Assembly (NCBI RefSeq): GCF_947495925.1
Contig: NZ_CANMAU010000003.1
Span: 558,001 to 622,000, forward strand
Length of the DNA: 64,000 nt
Direction: 5' to 3'
Source: an uncultured Algibacter sp.
GTDB taxonomy: Bacteria; Bacteroidota; Bacteroidia; Flavobacteriales; Flavobacteriaceae
In this document: positions 53,391 to 63,174 of the stretch, piece by piece
Layout of the letters: every line of letters begins with the position of its first letter
How positions within the stretch are numbered: the stretch's first letter is position 1
Program-made: the position numbers and the translations under genes
The notes under the pieces: generated by a model
Databases searched by the model: none
The model's input: the letters and a program-made list of their open reading frames with translations, nothing else
What the model was told of the DNA's origin: nothing

Positions 53391-54119
53391 ATGAAAAAAA
53401 TTACTTCTTTACTTTTTACTTTAGGACTAATGGTTAGTACCTTAAGTGTAACTGCTCAGTACAGTGTTTCAATGAATAGCGGAGATGTTTATCAGGCCTC
53501 TTCTTTATCTGATAGGTTTGCTGGTTACCCATGGGGAGGTGTAGCTAACTATTCATTCGATAATTCTACCAAAACAATAAACCTTGATATTACAGATTAT
53601 GATGAAACTGACCCTAATGTGGGTGATCCTTTAGAGGTGAGCTTCGCTAGAGTTGGATTTGGTAATGCTCCTCTTGACTGGGGGTCTGACAACAAGACGG
53701 TTCTTGCTACTTTAACAGCAGGTGATTTTACAGATGGAGCTGTTAATATTGATGTAACTATTCCAGCAGGATACGGACCTGTAGAAAATACGGCTGATTA
53801 TGTAGCTGGTTACCTTTACATTCTTCAAATTGTAGGAACTAATGCTGATGGAGAAACATATTTAAATTATGTAGTGGAGCTTACAGAAGATATTTTAAGC
53901 TCAAATGATTTCAACAAAACAAAATTATCTGCGTTTTACAATGCTACTAGAGATGTTGTTGTTGTAAACAACCAAGTAGAAGGAGATTACTCAGTATATG
54001 ATTTAACTGGTAGAAGAGTTTTAAAAGGAGCTGTTTCTAATGAAATTAGCTTATCTTCTTTAAAATCTGGTTTATATATTTTAACAACTGAGAACGGATT
54101 CTTAAAATTTGTTAAATAA
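53391..54119 (+). CDS. Secreted protein with type IX secretion C-terminal sorting domain
   Basis: The protein has 242 residues. A Sec signal (MKKITSLLFTLGLMVSTLSV, cleavage after TAQ) is followed by a beta-rich domain (about 22-165; DVYQASSLSDRFAGYPWGGV, ILQIVGTNADGETYLNYVVE) with no family I can name. The last 75 residues form a type A T9SS sorting domain: LSAFYNATRDVVVVNNQVEG, YDLTGRRVLKG, LSSLKSGLYILTTENG, ending FLKFVK. It is therefore predicted to cross the outer membrane by T9SS and be released or attached to the surface. It is monocistronic, with its own promoter and terminator. Confidence 0.88.
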   Translation: MKKITSLLFTLGLMVSTLSVTAQYSVSMNSGDVYQASSLSDRFAGYPWGGVANYSFDNSTKTINLDITDYDETDPNVGDPLEVSFARVGFGNAPLDWGSDNKTVLATLTAGDFTDGAVNIDVTIPAGYGPVENTADYVAGYLYILQIVGTNADGETYLNYVVELTEDILSSNDFNKTKLSAFYNATRDVVVVNNQVEGDYSVYDLTGRRVLKGAVSNEISLSSLKSGLYILTTENGFLKFVK

Positions 54120-54164
54120 TAATCCAATTATACTTTATAGAAATATAAAAGATAATTATAGTTT

Positions 54165-54195
54165 AAGGGTACTCTGAAAAGAGTGCCCTTTTTTA
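54165..54195 (+). terminator. Intrinsic terminator after the T9SS cargo gene
   Basis: AAGGGTACTC / GAGTGCCCTT hairpin with TGAAAA loop and T run. Confidence 0.85.
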
Positions 54196-54319
54196 TTTGT
54201 CTTCTCTCATTTTATTTCATGAAAAATTTTAAGTAAGCTCAAATATTATACATATCGGTTAATGAGGATACTAGAAATATATTATTTTTAATAACTACTT
54301 TGCTTAAATAAAATATTTT

Positions 54320-55417
54320 ATGAAAGAAAAAAAACAAACATGTAAAAACTGTGAAAAGCTTTTTAAAAAAACTTTTAAGTTTTGTCCACACTGTGGGCAA
54401 CAAGCTAAAGATGAATTGACAGTAAAGGTTTTGTTTTACAATACAATTAGTAATTATTTTTCGTTTGATGCTCGTTTTTTTAAAAGTTTTTTGCCTTTAT
54501 TGTTTAAACCTGGTTATTTGGCTTCTAAATTTATAGAAGGTAAACGTTTGTTATATCTGCATCCAGCTCAAATGTATTTGTTTATTGCTGTAGTGTTTTT
54601 CTTTTTGTTTTCTTTTATTCAGCGAGAACAGGTTCGTAGTGTAGATGCGCAACTGGGAAAAGTCATGAATGATGATAATTGGGTGGATAAGAATTTAGGT
54701 TTGAACAGTCAAGATTCTGTTACCAAGTTTAAGCTTAATGAAGCGTTAAATAAGGATTCTTTAGAGCAGATTAAAATAGAGCATATTATTAGTAAGTATG
54801 GTTTTGGTGATGATATTTCAGAAAAGGAATTGGATTCTTTATTGAATACTGAAAATTTTAAAAATAAAAGTTTATTCGATTTTGACTTTAGTAAAAGTAC
54901 TGACTCGCTTATCAAGATTGGAGCGCCAAATAAAGTTATTTATGAAAATTTTGGAATGAGTAAGGATGCTGGTTTTTTTGAAAGACGGTTTTATGCTCAA
55001 GCTTTAAAACTTTATAAAACAAGAGGAGGAGGGAGTATTCTTCAAGCATTTTATGATGCTATTCCTATAGCGATGTTCTTTTTGCTTCCAATTTTTGCAT
55101 TAATTTTAAAACTTCTTTTTTTAAAAAGAGGTTTGTACGCTCATCATTTGGTGTTTAGTTTTTATTTCTTTTCATTTCTTTTTACGGTTTTTAGTATAAT
55201 TTTAGGAATGAATTTTATTTTGGATGTTCCCAATGCTCTAGATGTTTTAATTATATTTTCTACTTTCTTTTATCTATTCATTTCTATAAAGTATTTTTAT
55301 AAGCAAGGTTGGTTAAGAAGCTTGTTAAAAACATCAATTACTACGTTTCTTTTTTTGCTTTTAGTAGCACCTCTAACAGTAATAATATTGGGAGTGTTTG
55401 CCTTTTTGTTTTATTAA
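54320..55417 (+). CDS. DUF3667 family membrane protein with N-terminal zinc ribbon
   Basis: The protein has 365 residues. The N-terminus holds a zinc ribbon of two Cys pairs (CKNCEKLFKKTFKFCPHCGQ). DUF3667 hallmarks follow: ISNYFSFDARFFKSFLPLLF, KPGYLASKFIEGKRLLYLHP and QMYLFIAVVFFFLFSF. There is a central soluble region (about 105-235) and four further helices at the C-terminus (about 250-365). Function is unknown. No operon partner is evident. Confidence 0.88.
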   Translation: MKEKKQTCKNCEKLFKKTFKFCPHCGQQAKDELTVKVLFYNTISNYFSFDARFFKSFLPLLFKPGYLASKFIEGKRLLYLHPAQMYLFIAVVFFFLFSFIQREQVRSVDAQLGKVMNDDNWVDKNLGLNSQDSVTKFKLNEALNKDSLEQIKIEHIISKYGFGDDISEKELDSLLNTENFKNKSLFDFDFSKSTDSLIKIGAPNKVIYENFGMSKDAGFFERRFYAQALKLYKTRGGGSILQAFYDAIPIAMFFLLPIFALILKLLFLKRGLYAHHLVFSFYFFSFLFTVFSIILGMNFILDVPNALDVLIIFSTFFYLFISIKYFYKQGWLRSLLKTSITTFLFLLLVAPLTVIILGVFAFLFY

Positions 55418-55707
55418 ATAATCAGTTTTGTTTTGATACTGTGAAAATGTGTCATCTACATGAGTACTAACTCGTTTATCATTATTTTTATCATATTTAG
55501 CTATAGTGATGTTCCGGCTAAATATGTGGATTACTTTAGAATTTGATTTAATTTCAACGCCAGAAATAGATGAAGGTGGTACTAGGATTATAACAGAATA
55601 TAATAGATTGGATATCTGACAAAATCTAGGGACACAACTGAATACTGGCGCCATACATTGGATTGACCATATTCTATAATCATCAACTTCAATTTATTTA
55701 GAGGGCG
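55418..55707 (-). pseudogene. Possible decayed gene fragment between DUF3667 and uvrA
   Basis: A minus-strand frame (55373-55654) gives protein-like sequence in its middle (VPPSSISGVEIKSNSKVIHI, NITIAKYDKNNDKRVS) but overlaps the 3' end of the DUF3667 gene by 45 bp and has no good start. An adjacent frame adds IIEYGQSNVWRQYSVVSLDF. This looks like a short relic with a frameshift; no family was recognised and it may be chance. Confidence 0.25.
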
Positions 55708-58491
55708 TTATAATTTGTCTTTTAAAAAATCACCTGTTATAGAGGTTTTAATCTTAATAATATCTTCAGGAGTGCCAGATGCTACAAGATTACCTCCGTT
55801 TTCTCCTCCGGTAGGACCTAAATCAATTATATAATCTGCACATTTAATAAGTTCTAAGTTGTGTTCTACCACGATAATAGAATGGCCTTTTTCAATGAGT
55901 GCATTAAATGATTTTAAAAGTTTTTTGATATCATGAAAATGAAGACCTGTAGTGGGTTCATCAAAAATAAAAAGGGCTTTTTCTTTATTGTTTCCTTTGC
56001 CTAAAAAAGAGGCTAGTTTAATACGTTGAGCTTCACCACCAGAAAGGGTAGAGGAACTTTGACCTAAAGTGACATAGCCTAAGCCAACATCTTGAAGTGG
56101 CTGAAGTTTATTCTTGATTTTTGTCTGTTCATTAGCCTCGAAAAAAGAAATGGCGTCATCAATGGTAAAGCTTAAAATGTCATCTATATTTTTTCCAGCA
56201 AAATTGACTTCCAATACTTCTTTTTTAAATCTTTTACCTTTGCAGGTTTCACATTCTAAGTGTACATCCGCCATGAACTGCATTTCAATGGTTACTTCAC
56301 CTTCACCTTTGCAAGTCTCACAACGACCACTATCTACATTAAAAGAAAAATGTTTTGCTTGATAATATCTAATAGTGCTTAGCTTTTGTTTTGAGTATAG
56401 CGCACGTATGTCATCATAAGCCTTAATATATGTTACTGGGTTTGAACGCGAAGATCTGCCAATTGGGTTTTGATCAACAAATTCTATGTGACTTACATTG
56501 TTAAAGTCGCCTTCTAATGCAGTAAATTGACCAGGCTTGTCTCCAAAATCTGTTATTTTTTTTTGGAGTGCAGGATACAAGATTTTTCTAACAAGTGTAC
56601 TTTTGCCGCTACCAGAGACCCCAGTCACAACAGTTAGCATGCCTAGAGGGAATCTAACATTAATGTTTTTTAAGTTGTTTTCACGAGCTCTAATAATATC
56701 AATATAATGTTTTGATGTTCTTCGTGTTTTTGGAACTTCAATCTTTAAATTTTCGTTTAAATATTGAGCAGTCAATGATTCCGATGATAAAATATCATGA
56801 TATGTACCCTTGGCAACCACGTGCCCTCCAAAAGTGCCAGCTTCAGGTCCAATATCAATAATGTTATCTGCCGCTTTCATGATATCTTCATCGTGCTCAA
56901 CAACTATTACGGTATTTCCTAAATCTCGTAAAGATTTTAAAACAGAAATGAGGCGTTCGGTATCTTTAGGGTGAAGACCAATACTAGGTTCATCGAGGAT
57001 GTACATAGAGCCTACTAAGCTGCTGCCTAGTGAGGTAGCAAGATTAATACGTTGGCTTTCACCTCCAGATAGGCTATTTGATTTTCTATTTAGCGTTAAG
57101 TAGTCCAAGCCAACATTTGCTAAAAAAGCGAGTCTATTATTTATTTCTTTTAATAGTCGTTTGGCAATTGTAGTATCACTAATGCTTAATTCTAGTTTTT
57201 TAAAAAAATCTGCTAGCTTATTTAAAGGCATTTCTACCAAATCTGTAATTGTAGCATTAGCAATTTTCACATAATTAGCTTCAACTCTTAAGCGTTTACC
57301 TTCACAAGTTTGGCATTTAGTTTTTCCGCGATAACGTGATAACATAACGCGATTTTGAATCTTATAAGCTTTGGATTCTAATTCAGCAAAAAATGCATCT
57401 AGTCCTTCAAAATATTGATTTCCCGTCCAGATTAACTTTTTTTGGTCTTTGCTTAGTTCAAAATATGGTTTGTGAATTGGAAAATCGAATCTATGAGAAT
57501 TATTTATTAATTGATCTTTGTACCAACTCATGCTCTCACCGCGCCAAGGAAAAATGGCGCTTTCATATATTGAAAGCCCTGTGTTTGGTATAACTAAGTC
57601 TTCGTCAATTCCAATAATATCACCATATCCCTCACATTTTGGACAGGCGCCATAAGGATTATTAAAACTAAATAAGTGAACGTTGGGTTCTAAAAAATGA
57701 ATACCGTCTAACTCAAATTTATTACTAAATGATTGCTGATTATTATCTTTTACAGTTTCAATGATACAATTGCCTTTACCTTCGAAAAATGCAGTTTGTA
57801 CAGCATCAGCTAATCGGTTATAAAAGTCTTCTTCGTCTTTTGTGATAATTCTGTCAACAACTAACAGAATAGGCTCTTTTTTTGAAGTAAGTTCGAATTC
57901 GTCAATTCTTATAACCTTGTTTTTACTTTTTATTCTAGAGTACCCCTGTTGTTGTAAAGCTTTAAGTTTATCTTTAATAGATCTGCCTTCTTCAAGGTGA
58001 ATAGGAGCAAGAAGAAGTAATTTTTCTCTATCGGGAAAGGTTTTAATATGATTTATAACATCTGAAACCGTGTTTTTTTTAACTTCTAAACCAGAAACGG
58101 GAGAATATGTTTTTCCAATTCGAGCAAACAGTAACTTTAGGTAGTCGTAAATCTCAGTGGTTGTACCGACTGTAGATCTTGGATTGGTGGAGTTTACTTT
58201 TTGCTCTATGGCAATTGCAGGGGCAATACCTTTTATATAATCTACTTTTGGCTTATTAAGTCTGCCTAAAAACTGCCTTGCATAACTAGAAAGACTTTCA
58301 ACGTATCGTCTTTGTCCTTCAGCATATAAGGTGTCAAAGGCTAAACTTGATTTTCCCGAACCAGATAAACCTGTAATCACAACTAGTTTGTTTCTTGGAA
58401 TAATAACATCAATATTTTTCAGGTTATGCAATTTTGCCCCTTTTATAATGATGTTTTCTTTTGGGTTAATTTCTGAAATACTAGTATTCAT
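55708..58491 (-). CDS. uvrA: Excinuclease ABC subunit A (UvrA)
   Basis: The protein has 927 residues. The first ATPase half has [20 protein letters not shown] and [18 protein letters not shown] with [12 protein letters not shown]; the second has [38 protein letters not shown] and [13 protein letters not shown]. Zinc modules are CPKCEGYGD with CQTCEGKRL, and [14 protein letters not shown] with CETCKGKRF. UvrA recognises bulky DNA lesions and loads UvrB in nucleotide excision repair. Length is close to E. coli UvrA (940), and the standard UvrB-binding and insertion regions are present. It is monocistronic. Confidence 0.97.
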   Translation of the reverse strand: MNTSISEINPKENIIIKGAKLHNLKNIDVIIPRNKLVVITGLSGSGKSSLAFDTLYAEGQRRYVESLSSYARQFLGRLNKPKVDYIKGIAPAIAIEQKVNSTNPRSTVGTTTEIYDYLKLLFARIGKTYSPVSGLEVKKNTVSDVINHIKTFPDREKLLLLAPIHLEEGRSIKDKLKALQQQGYSRIKSKNKVIRIDEFELTSKKEPILLVVDRIITKDEEDFYNRLADAVQTAFFEGKGNCIIETVKDNNQQSFSNKFELDGIHFLEPNVHLFSFNNPYGACPKCEGYGDIIGIDEDLVIPNTGLSIYESAIFPWRGESMSWYKDQLINNSHRFDFPIHKPYFELSKDQKKLIWTGNQYFEGLDAFFAELESKAYKIQNRVMLSRYRGKTKCQTCEGKRLRVEANYVKIANATITDLVEMPLNKLADFFKKLELSISDTTIAKRLLKEINNRLAFLANVGLDYLTLNRKSNSLSGGESQRINLATSLGSSLVGSMYILDEPSIGLHPKDTERLISVLKSLRDLGNTVIVVEHDEDIMKAADNIIDIGPEAGTFGGHVVAKGTYHDILSSESLTAQYLNENLKIEVPKTRRTSKHYIDIIRARENNLKNINVRFPLGMLTVVTGVSGSGKSTLVRKILYPALQKKITDFGDKPGQFTALEGDFNNVSHIEFVDQNPIGRSSRSNPVTYIKAYDDIRALYSKQKLSTIRYYQAKHFSFNVDSGRCETCKGEGEVTIEMQFMADVHLECETCKGKRFKKEVLEVNFAGKNIDDILSFTIDDAISFFEANEQTKIKNKLQPLQDVGLGYVTLGQSSSTLSGGEAQRIKLASFLGKGNNKEKALFIFDEPTTGLHFHDIKKLLKSFNALIEKGHSIIVVEHNLELIKCADYIIDLGPTGGENGGNLVASGTPEDIIKIKTSITGDFLKDKL

Positions 58492-58729
58492 AGGCTTTTA
58501 TGGCAGATAATTTTGCAAAGATACTATAAGTATTTGAGCCGATAAAATTGATTATAATTCAATAAATAATTAAAAAAAGCTTTAAATTCTTTCTTTTTAG
58601 GAATGATTGTTGCTATATTTGAGCATATATAAACAATAAAATAAACTTCGCCTATAGTATAATATTACTTTTAAACATGTAACCCCAAGCAAAGAAGCCC
58701 TTTTCTTCTATGCGCTAAAAGTAATTATT

Positions 58730-59314
58730 ATGCAACACGAACTTAATACAGACTCTGTACTGGTAAGTAACTACATCAACGGTGATGAAAGTGCTTTAGA
58801 AACGCTTGTTGTAAGGCACAAGCAAAAAATTTATAGTTTTATTTATTCTAAAGTTTATGATAGGGATGTCGCTGAAGATATTTTTCAAGACACTTTTATA
58901 AAAGTTATTCGTACATTAAAAAGAGGTGCGTATAATGAAGAAGGCAAGTTCCTGCCTTGGGTAATGCGTATTTCACATAATCTTGTTATAGATTTTTTTA
59001 GAAAGAATAACAGAATGCCTAAGTTTGATAATACAGGTGAGTTTAGTATATTTTCAGTACTGAGTGATACGAGTTTGAATGCTGAAAAAACGATTATTAA
59101 AGAGCAGGTTGAAAATGACGTGAGACGCTTGGTTGACGAGCTTCCTGAAGATCAAAAAGAGGTGCTTTTAATGCGCATTTATAACGACATGAGCTTTAAG
59201 GAGATATCTGATAGAACTGGCGTTAGTATTAATACTGCTTTGGGTAGAATGCGGTATGCTTTAATAAATCTTCGTAAGATTATTGATAAGCATAATATTG
59301 TTTTAACCAACTAA
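58730..59314 (+). CDS. ECF-type RNA polymerase sigma-70 family factor
   Basis: The protein has 194 residues. Region 2 (about 25-95) includes IYSFIYSKVYDRDVAEDIFQDTFIKV and WVMRISHNLVIDFFRKNNR (-10 recognition). Region 4 (about 135-185) has LPEDQKEVLLMRIYNDMSFK and EISDRTGVSINTALGRMRYA (-35 helix-turn-helix). The acidic linker between them is 40 residues. No transmembrane anti-sigma factor gene follows; a 48-residue protein is encoded 56 bp downstream and may take that role. The signal is unknown. Confidence 0.93.
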   Translation: MQHELNTDSVLVSNYINGDESALETLVVRHKQKIYSFIYSKVYDRDVAEDIFQDTFIKVIRTLKRGAYNEEGKFLPWVMRISHNLVIDFFRKNNRMPKFDNTGEFSIFSVLSDTSLNAEKTIIKEQVENDVRRLVDELPEDQKEVLLMRIYNDMSFKEISDRTGVSINTALGRMRYALINLRKIIDKHNIVLTN

Positions 59315-59370
59315 TGCAATAAACTAAGTTTTGCCACGTTATTCGTTTAAGTAATCCTTAAATTGAAAAA

Positions 59371-59517
59371 ATGGCAAAAATTTACTCTGAAAATTCTATT
59401 CGTGAAATAGATGATTTATCACCGAAAGAAGAAACGGTTAAATTTCTTCTAAATTATTCTAAGGCTTTAAGTGTTATAAGTAGTAATAAATTGAAGTTTG
59501 AAGCACTTCTAAATTGA
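59371..59517 (+). CDS. 48-residue protein downstream of the sigma factor
   Basis: The ATG at 59371 opens a 48-codon frame: MAKIYSENSIREIDDLSPKE then TVKFLLNYSKALSV and the end KFEALLN. It is mostly helical, with alternating charged and hydrophobic residues and no membrane segment. It sits 56 bp behind the ECF sigma gene and before a strong terminator, so both genes share a transcript. I recall very similar short proteins beside sigma factors in related flavobacteria. A role as a small sigma-binding regulator is possible. Confidence 0.75.
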   Translation: MAKIYSENSIREIDDLSPKEETVKFLLNYSKALSVISSNKLKFEALLN

Positions 59518-59524
59518 GTTTTAA

Positions 59525-59556
59525 AAGTCCTAATATAGCTATATTAGGACTTTTTT
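59525..59556. terminator. Bidirectional terminator overlapping the 3' end of nth
   Basis: Perfect 32-bp palindrome AAAAGTCCTAATATAG and its complement. The nth stop codon and last codons (59544 onward) lie inside it. Confidence 0.88.
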
Positions 59557-60203
59557 AGTTTAATATAGTTACTTAATACAGATTGCCTTCCTACGGTTTT
59601 AGTTATAATATCTTTTTCTAAATCCCAGCCTCTTGCGGGGGAATATTGTCTGCCATACCAAATAATTTGAAGGTGCAATTCATTCCAAAGTTCTTTTGGA
59701 AACAATCGTTTGGCGTCCTTTTCTGTTTGCGTTACGTTTTTGCCGCTGCTTAAATTCCATCTATACATTAATCTATGAATGTGAGTGTCTACGGGAAATG
59801 CGGGAACACCAAAAGCTTGAGACATAACTACACTTGCAGTTTTGTGTCCAACAGCTGGAAGTTCTTCCAGATGCTCAAAGCTTTGTGGTACTTTGCCATT
59901 GTGTTTTTCTATTAGAATTTTTGACAAACCATGTATACCTTTGCTTTTCATCGGTGACAGACCTACAGGTTTTATTATCTCTCTTATATCATCAACAGTA
60001 AGCTTTATCATATCATATGGATTATCTGCTTGCTCAAATAGTAATGGTGTAATTTGATTTACTCTTACATCTGTACTTTGAGCAGACATTAAAACGGCAA
60101 TTAATAAGGTATAAGGGTCTTTATGGTCAAGAGGTATGGGGATTTCTGGGTATAATTTATTTAAGGTAGTTATAATGAACTGTACCTTCTCTTTCTTAGT
60201 CAT
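59544..60203 (-). CDS. nth: Endonuclease III (Nth) lacking the iron-sulfur cluster
   Basis: The protein has 219 residues. The helix-hairpin-helix LPAVGHKTASVVMSQAFG holds the catalytic Lys, and PVDTHIHRLMYRWN holds the catalytic Asp. The enzyme removes oxidised pyrimidines and nicks abasic DNA in base excision repair. Unlike E. coli Nth, which has a C-x6-C-x2-C-x5-C cluster near the C-terminus, this protein has no cysteine at all; the corresponding loop reads SPARGWDLEKDIITKTVG. The C-terminal end lies in the terminator hairpin. Confidence 0.92.
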   Translation of the reverse strand: MTKKEKVQFIITTLNKLYPEIPIPLDHKDPYTLLIAVLMSAQSTDVRVNQITPLLFEQADNPYDMIKLTVDDIREIIKPVGLSPMKSKGIHGLSKILIEKHNGKVPQSFEHLEELPAVGHKTASVVMSQAFGVPAFPVDTHIHRLMYRWNLSSGKNVTQTEKDAKRLFPKELWNELHLQIIWYGRQYSPARGWDLEKDIITKTVGRQSVLSNYIKLKKS

Positions 60204-60330
60204 AAATTGTATTTTTGTAAAGAAATCAAAGTTAATACTATGAAATGAGCATAGCTAATAATTTTTTATAGTGCTGAAAATTATTGTTAAGCGAATTACA
60301 TTTGAACAGCTTATAAAATTACAATTCTAA

Positions 60331-60783
60331 ATGAATACGTTAAAACAAGGTGATGTTGTGCCTAATTTTACAGCAAAAGATGATCAAGGAAATATAATTT
60401 CATTGAGTGATTATAAAGGTAAAAAGCTAATAGTTTTTTTCTATCCAAAAGCAAGCACACCCGGTTGTACAGTTGAAGCTTGTAATTTAAGAGATAATTA
60501 CAAAGAGCTGCAAGCTCAAGGTTACGAGCTATTAGGGGTAAGTGCTGATTCTGAAAAAAGACAAACAAATTTTAAAAATAAATATGAATTCCCATTTCCT
60601 TTGTTGGCTGATGAAGATAAATCAGTTATTAATACATTTGGTGTTTGGGGGCCGAAGAAGTTTATGGGTAGAGAATATGATGGGATACACCGTATGACGT
60701 TTTTAATTAATGAAAAAGGTGTTATTGATCGTGTTATAGAGAAGGTGAAAACTAAAGATCATGCGAATCAAATATTGGCATAA
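60331..60783 (+). CDS. bcp: Thioredoxin-dependent peroxiredoxin Bcp
   Basis: The protein has 150 residues. The peroxidatic Cys is in ASTPGCTVEACNLRDNY, with a second Cys five residues later as the resolving partner of the alpha-helical BCP subgroup. Conserved Thr and the FGVWGPKKFMGREYDGIHRM loop with Arg complete the site. It reduces hydroperoxides using thioredoxin in the cytoplasm. It is divergent from nth and followed by a strong terminator. Confidence 0.95.
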   Translation: MNTLKQGDVVPNFTAKDDQGNIISLSDYKGKKLIVFFYPKASTPGCTVEACNLRDNYKELQAQGYELLGVSADSEKRQTNFKNKYEFPFPLLADEDKSVINTFGVWGPKKFMGREYDGIHRMTFLINEKGVIDRVIEKVKTKDHANQILA

Positions 60784-60785
60784 AT

Positions 60786-60824
60786 AAAAAAAAGTGATCA
60801 TTCCTAAATGATCACTTTTTTTTT
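60786..60824. terminator. Bidirectional terminator after bcp
   Basis: AAGTGATCATT / AATGATCACTT hairpin with CCTA loop, A run before and T run after, between convergent genes. Confidence 0.9.
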
Positions 60825-60843
60825 AATTAGAAAAGAATGATTG

Positions 60844-62310
60844 TTACTTTTTTCTTTTTCTGCTGAGTGTTAACGGTTTTCTGCTATAACCAAATAAACG
60901 ATAGTCTTTTATTAATTCTGCAGTTCCTTCCGGAATCATTTCTTCCCAACCTCTTTCTCCATCAGTAATCATTCTTAATATTTCTCGCGAGAATATATTC
61001 ATTATGCTTTCATCATAATCATCTATATCAATAACCTTTCCGTTGTATTTAAAAAACTTGTATAATTCTTTCATTCTTGGATAAACCTTAAGGTTTTCAC
61101 TAGTTATCAATTCTCCGGTTTCAGGATCTTTCATAGGGTATAGGTAGACCTTTAAATCTTTAAAGAAAAGCTTGCCGAATGCTTCAAGTATGCCTCCGCT
61201 GATATGACGATAGTATTTTTCATCAAAAATATCAACTAGGTTGCTAACTCCCATGGCTAATCCCATTCTAGCCTTAGTGTAATTAGAAAAGTATTCTACG
61301 ACTTTAAAATACTCTTGAAAATTTGAAATCATAACAGATTGCCCTAATGCGCAAAGTAAATCTGCTCTATCAATAAAGTCTTGTTCGTCAATCTTACCTT
61401 CGGCTCTTAAGTTTGAAAGTGTTATTTCAAAGACAACAACAGTTTTTTCTTCATCAACTTTATTTTCTTTAATAAACATATTGTATGATTTCTCATACAT
61501 TTCCATATTTACTTTTGTTACCGGTCTAAAACTACCTCGAAGGGCAAGTATGTTTTTTTTATAGAACACTTTGGCTGGCAGGACATTGGTGCCGTCAGGA
61601 CCAAACATGACGGCATCTGTCATCCCATTTTTAACAAGTTGCAAACTCATCAATCTATTGTCGATGTTTTTGAATACGGGACCTGAAAAATTTATTGTAT
61701 CAATTTCAACTTGATCTTTGTCTAAATGGTCATATAGATAACGAAGTAATTTTTTGGGTTCGTTGTACTTGTAAAATGCACCATAAATTAAGTTTGTACC
61801 AAGAATACCTAAGGTTTCTTGTTGAAGTCTTGCATCTGTTTCTTTAAAACGCAAATGTAAAATAATCTCATTGTAATCACTTTTAGCGTCTATTTGATAT
61901 TTAATACCAACCCAGCCATGACCTTTAAATTGCTTAGCAAAATCTATGGTCGCCACAGTATTGGCATATGTAAAAAATATTTTGTTCGGGTTTTTTTCAC
62001 GAGTCAATCGATTTTCCATTAAATCCATCTCATGAGTCAGCATTTTCCTCAAACGAGCTTCTGTAACATATCTACCGTCGTCTTCAGCTCCATAAATTGC
62101 ATCACTAAAATCTTTGTCATATGCAGACATAGCTTTTGCGATTGTTCCTGATGCTCCTCCGGCTCTAAAAAAGTGTCTACAAGTTTCCTGACCTGCTCCG
62201 ATTTCGGCAAATGTTCCGTAAATATTCTCGTTTAAATTTATCCGAAGTGCTTTTGATTTTAAAGATGGAATATCATTAAAATCCTTATCTCCCTTTATAG
62301 TAATTTCCAT
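60844..62310 (-). CDS. Conserved Bacteroidota protein of unknown function
   Basis: The protein has 488 residues and no signal peptide or membrane segment, so it is probably cytoplasmic. The most conserved-looking part is the N-terminus: LRINLNENIYGTFAEIGAGQ, then HFFRAGGASGTIAKAMSAYD and KDFSDAIYGAEDDGRYVTEA. Other notable stretches are DAVMFGPDGTNVLPAKVFYK and MSLQLVKNGM. The end is basic (GYSRKPLTLSRKRKK). I recall close relatives in many Bacteroidota, often carrying contradictory database names; none of these is supported by a motif here. It is divergent from the MBL-fold gene. Confidence 0.8.
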   Translation of the reverse strand: MEITIKGDKDFNDIPSLKSKALRINLNENIYGTFAEIGAGQETCRHFFRAGGASGTIAKAMSAYDKDFSDAIYGAEDDGRYVTEARLRKMLTHEMDLMENRLTREKNPNKIFFTYANTVATIDFAKQFKGHGWVGIKYQIDAKSDYNEIILHLRFKETDARLQQETLGILGTNLIYGAFYKYNEPKKLLRYLYDHLDKDQVEIDTINFSGPVFKNIDNRLMSLQLVKNGMTDAVMFGPDGTNVLPAKVFYKKNILALRGSFRPVTKVNMEMYEKSYNMFIKENKVDEEKTVVVFEITLSNLRAEGKIDEQDFIDRADLLCALGQSVMISNFQEYFKVVEYFSNYTKARMGLAMGVSNLVDIFDEKYYRHISGGILEAFGKLFFKDLKVYLYPMKDPETGELITSENLKVYPRMKELYKFFKYNGKVIDIDDYDESIMNIFSREILRMITDGERGWEEMIPEGTAELIKDYRLFGYSRKPLTLSRKRKK

Positions 62311-62403
62311 ACGTGTCAGGTTAAATTCAATAAAAAGTAAAGATATTAAATAACTATATCAAACGAAAAAATAAGCTTACTTTTGAACGAAAATTACGGA
62401 ATT

Positions 62404-63165
62404 GTGAAAATAACCTTTCTTGGTACAGGTACGTCGCAAGGAATCCCTATTATTGGGAGTGATCATCCTGTTTGTCTTAGCAACAATGTTAAAGATAAGA
62501 GGTTGCGTGTTTCGGTATTGGTGGAATGGGATGGTTATACCTATGTAATTGATTGTGGGCCAGACTTTAGATATCAAATGCTTCGGGCAAATTGTAAGCG
62601 AATTGATGGCATTATTTTTACACATGAGCATTCAGATCATGTTTTAGGTTTAGATGATATTAGACCTTTTTATTTTAGACAAGGAGATATTTCAATTTAT
62701 GCTCATAAACGTGTACTTAAGTCGTTAAAAAAACGATTTGACTATATATTTGCTTTAGAAAATAAATATCCGGGTGCTCCTACTGTAAATATTAATAGGG
62801 TTAGGAATAAGTCCTTTAAGCTAAAAAATCTAGATGTTTTTCCTATAAACGGAAAACATGATAAATTGCAAGTTTTTGGGTATAGATTTAAAGACTTTGC
62901 TTATTTAACCGATATGAAGACCTTGAAAACCAGAGAAATAAATAAGTTGTCAGGAGTAAGGGTTTTAGTTGTTAATGCGCTAAGGATTGAACCGCATAGG
63001 TCACACTTTAATTTAAAAGAAGCTCTTGAATTTATTGAGCTAATAAAGCCCGAAAAAGCATATTTAACACATATTAGCCATTTACTTGGGTTTCATGATG
63101 ATGTTGAAAAGACACTTCCTGAAAATGTGTTTTTGGCTTATGATAATCTTCGAATAACAATTTAA
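62404..63165 (+). CDS. MBL-fold metallo-hydrolase (PhnP-like)
   Basis: The start is a GTG at 62404, giving MKITFLGTGTSQGIPIIGSD, the usual N-terminus of this group; a TTG 21 bp earlier would add NENYGI and is less likely. The protein has 253 residues with the metal site FTHEHSDHVLGLDD (HxHxDH), a later Asp in YLTDMK and His in LTHISHLLGFHDD. Relatives include phosphodiesterases such as PhnP (cyclic ribose phosphates) and tRNase Z-like enzymes. Substrate is unknown. It is co-oriented with the next gene, 9 bp apart. Confidence 0.85.
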   Translation: MKITFLGTGTSQGIPIIGSDHPVCLSNNVKDKRLRVSVLVEWDGYTYVIDCGPDFRYQMLRANCKRIDGIIFTHEHSDHVLGLDDIRPFYFRQGDISIYAHKRVLKSLKKRFDYIFALENKYPGAPTVNINRVRNKSFKLKNLDVFPINGKHDKLQVFGYRFKDFAYLTDMKTLKTREINKLSGVRVLVVNALRIEPHRSHFNLKEALEFIELIKPEKAYLTHISHLLGFHDDVEKTLPENVFLAYDNLRITI

Positions 63166-63174
63166 AACAAAATT

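Noticed and set aside
62383-62403. TTG start for the MBL-fold gene
   Set aside because: The GTG at 62404 yields the usual MKITFLGTGTSQG start of the family.
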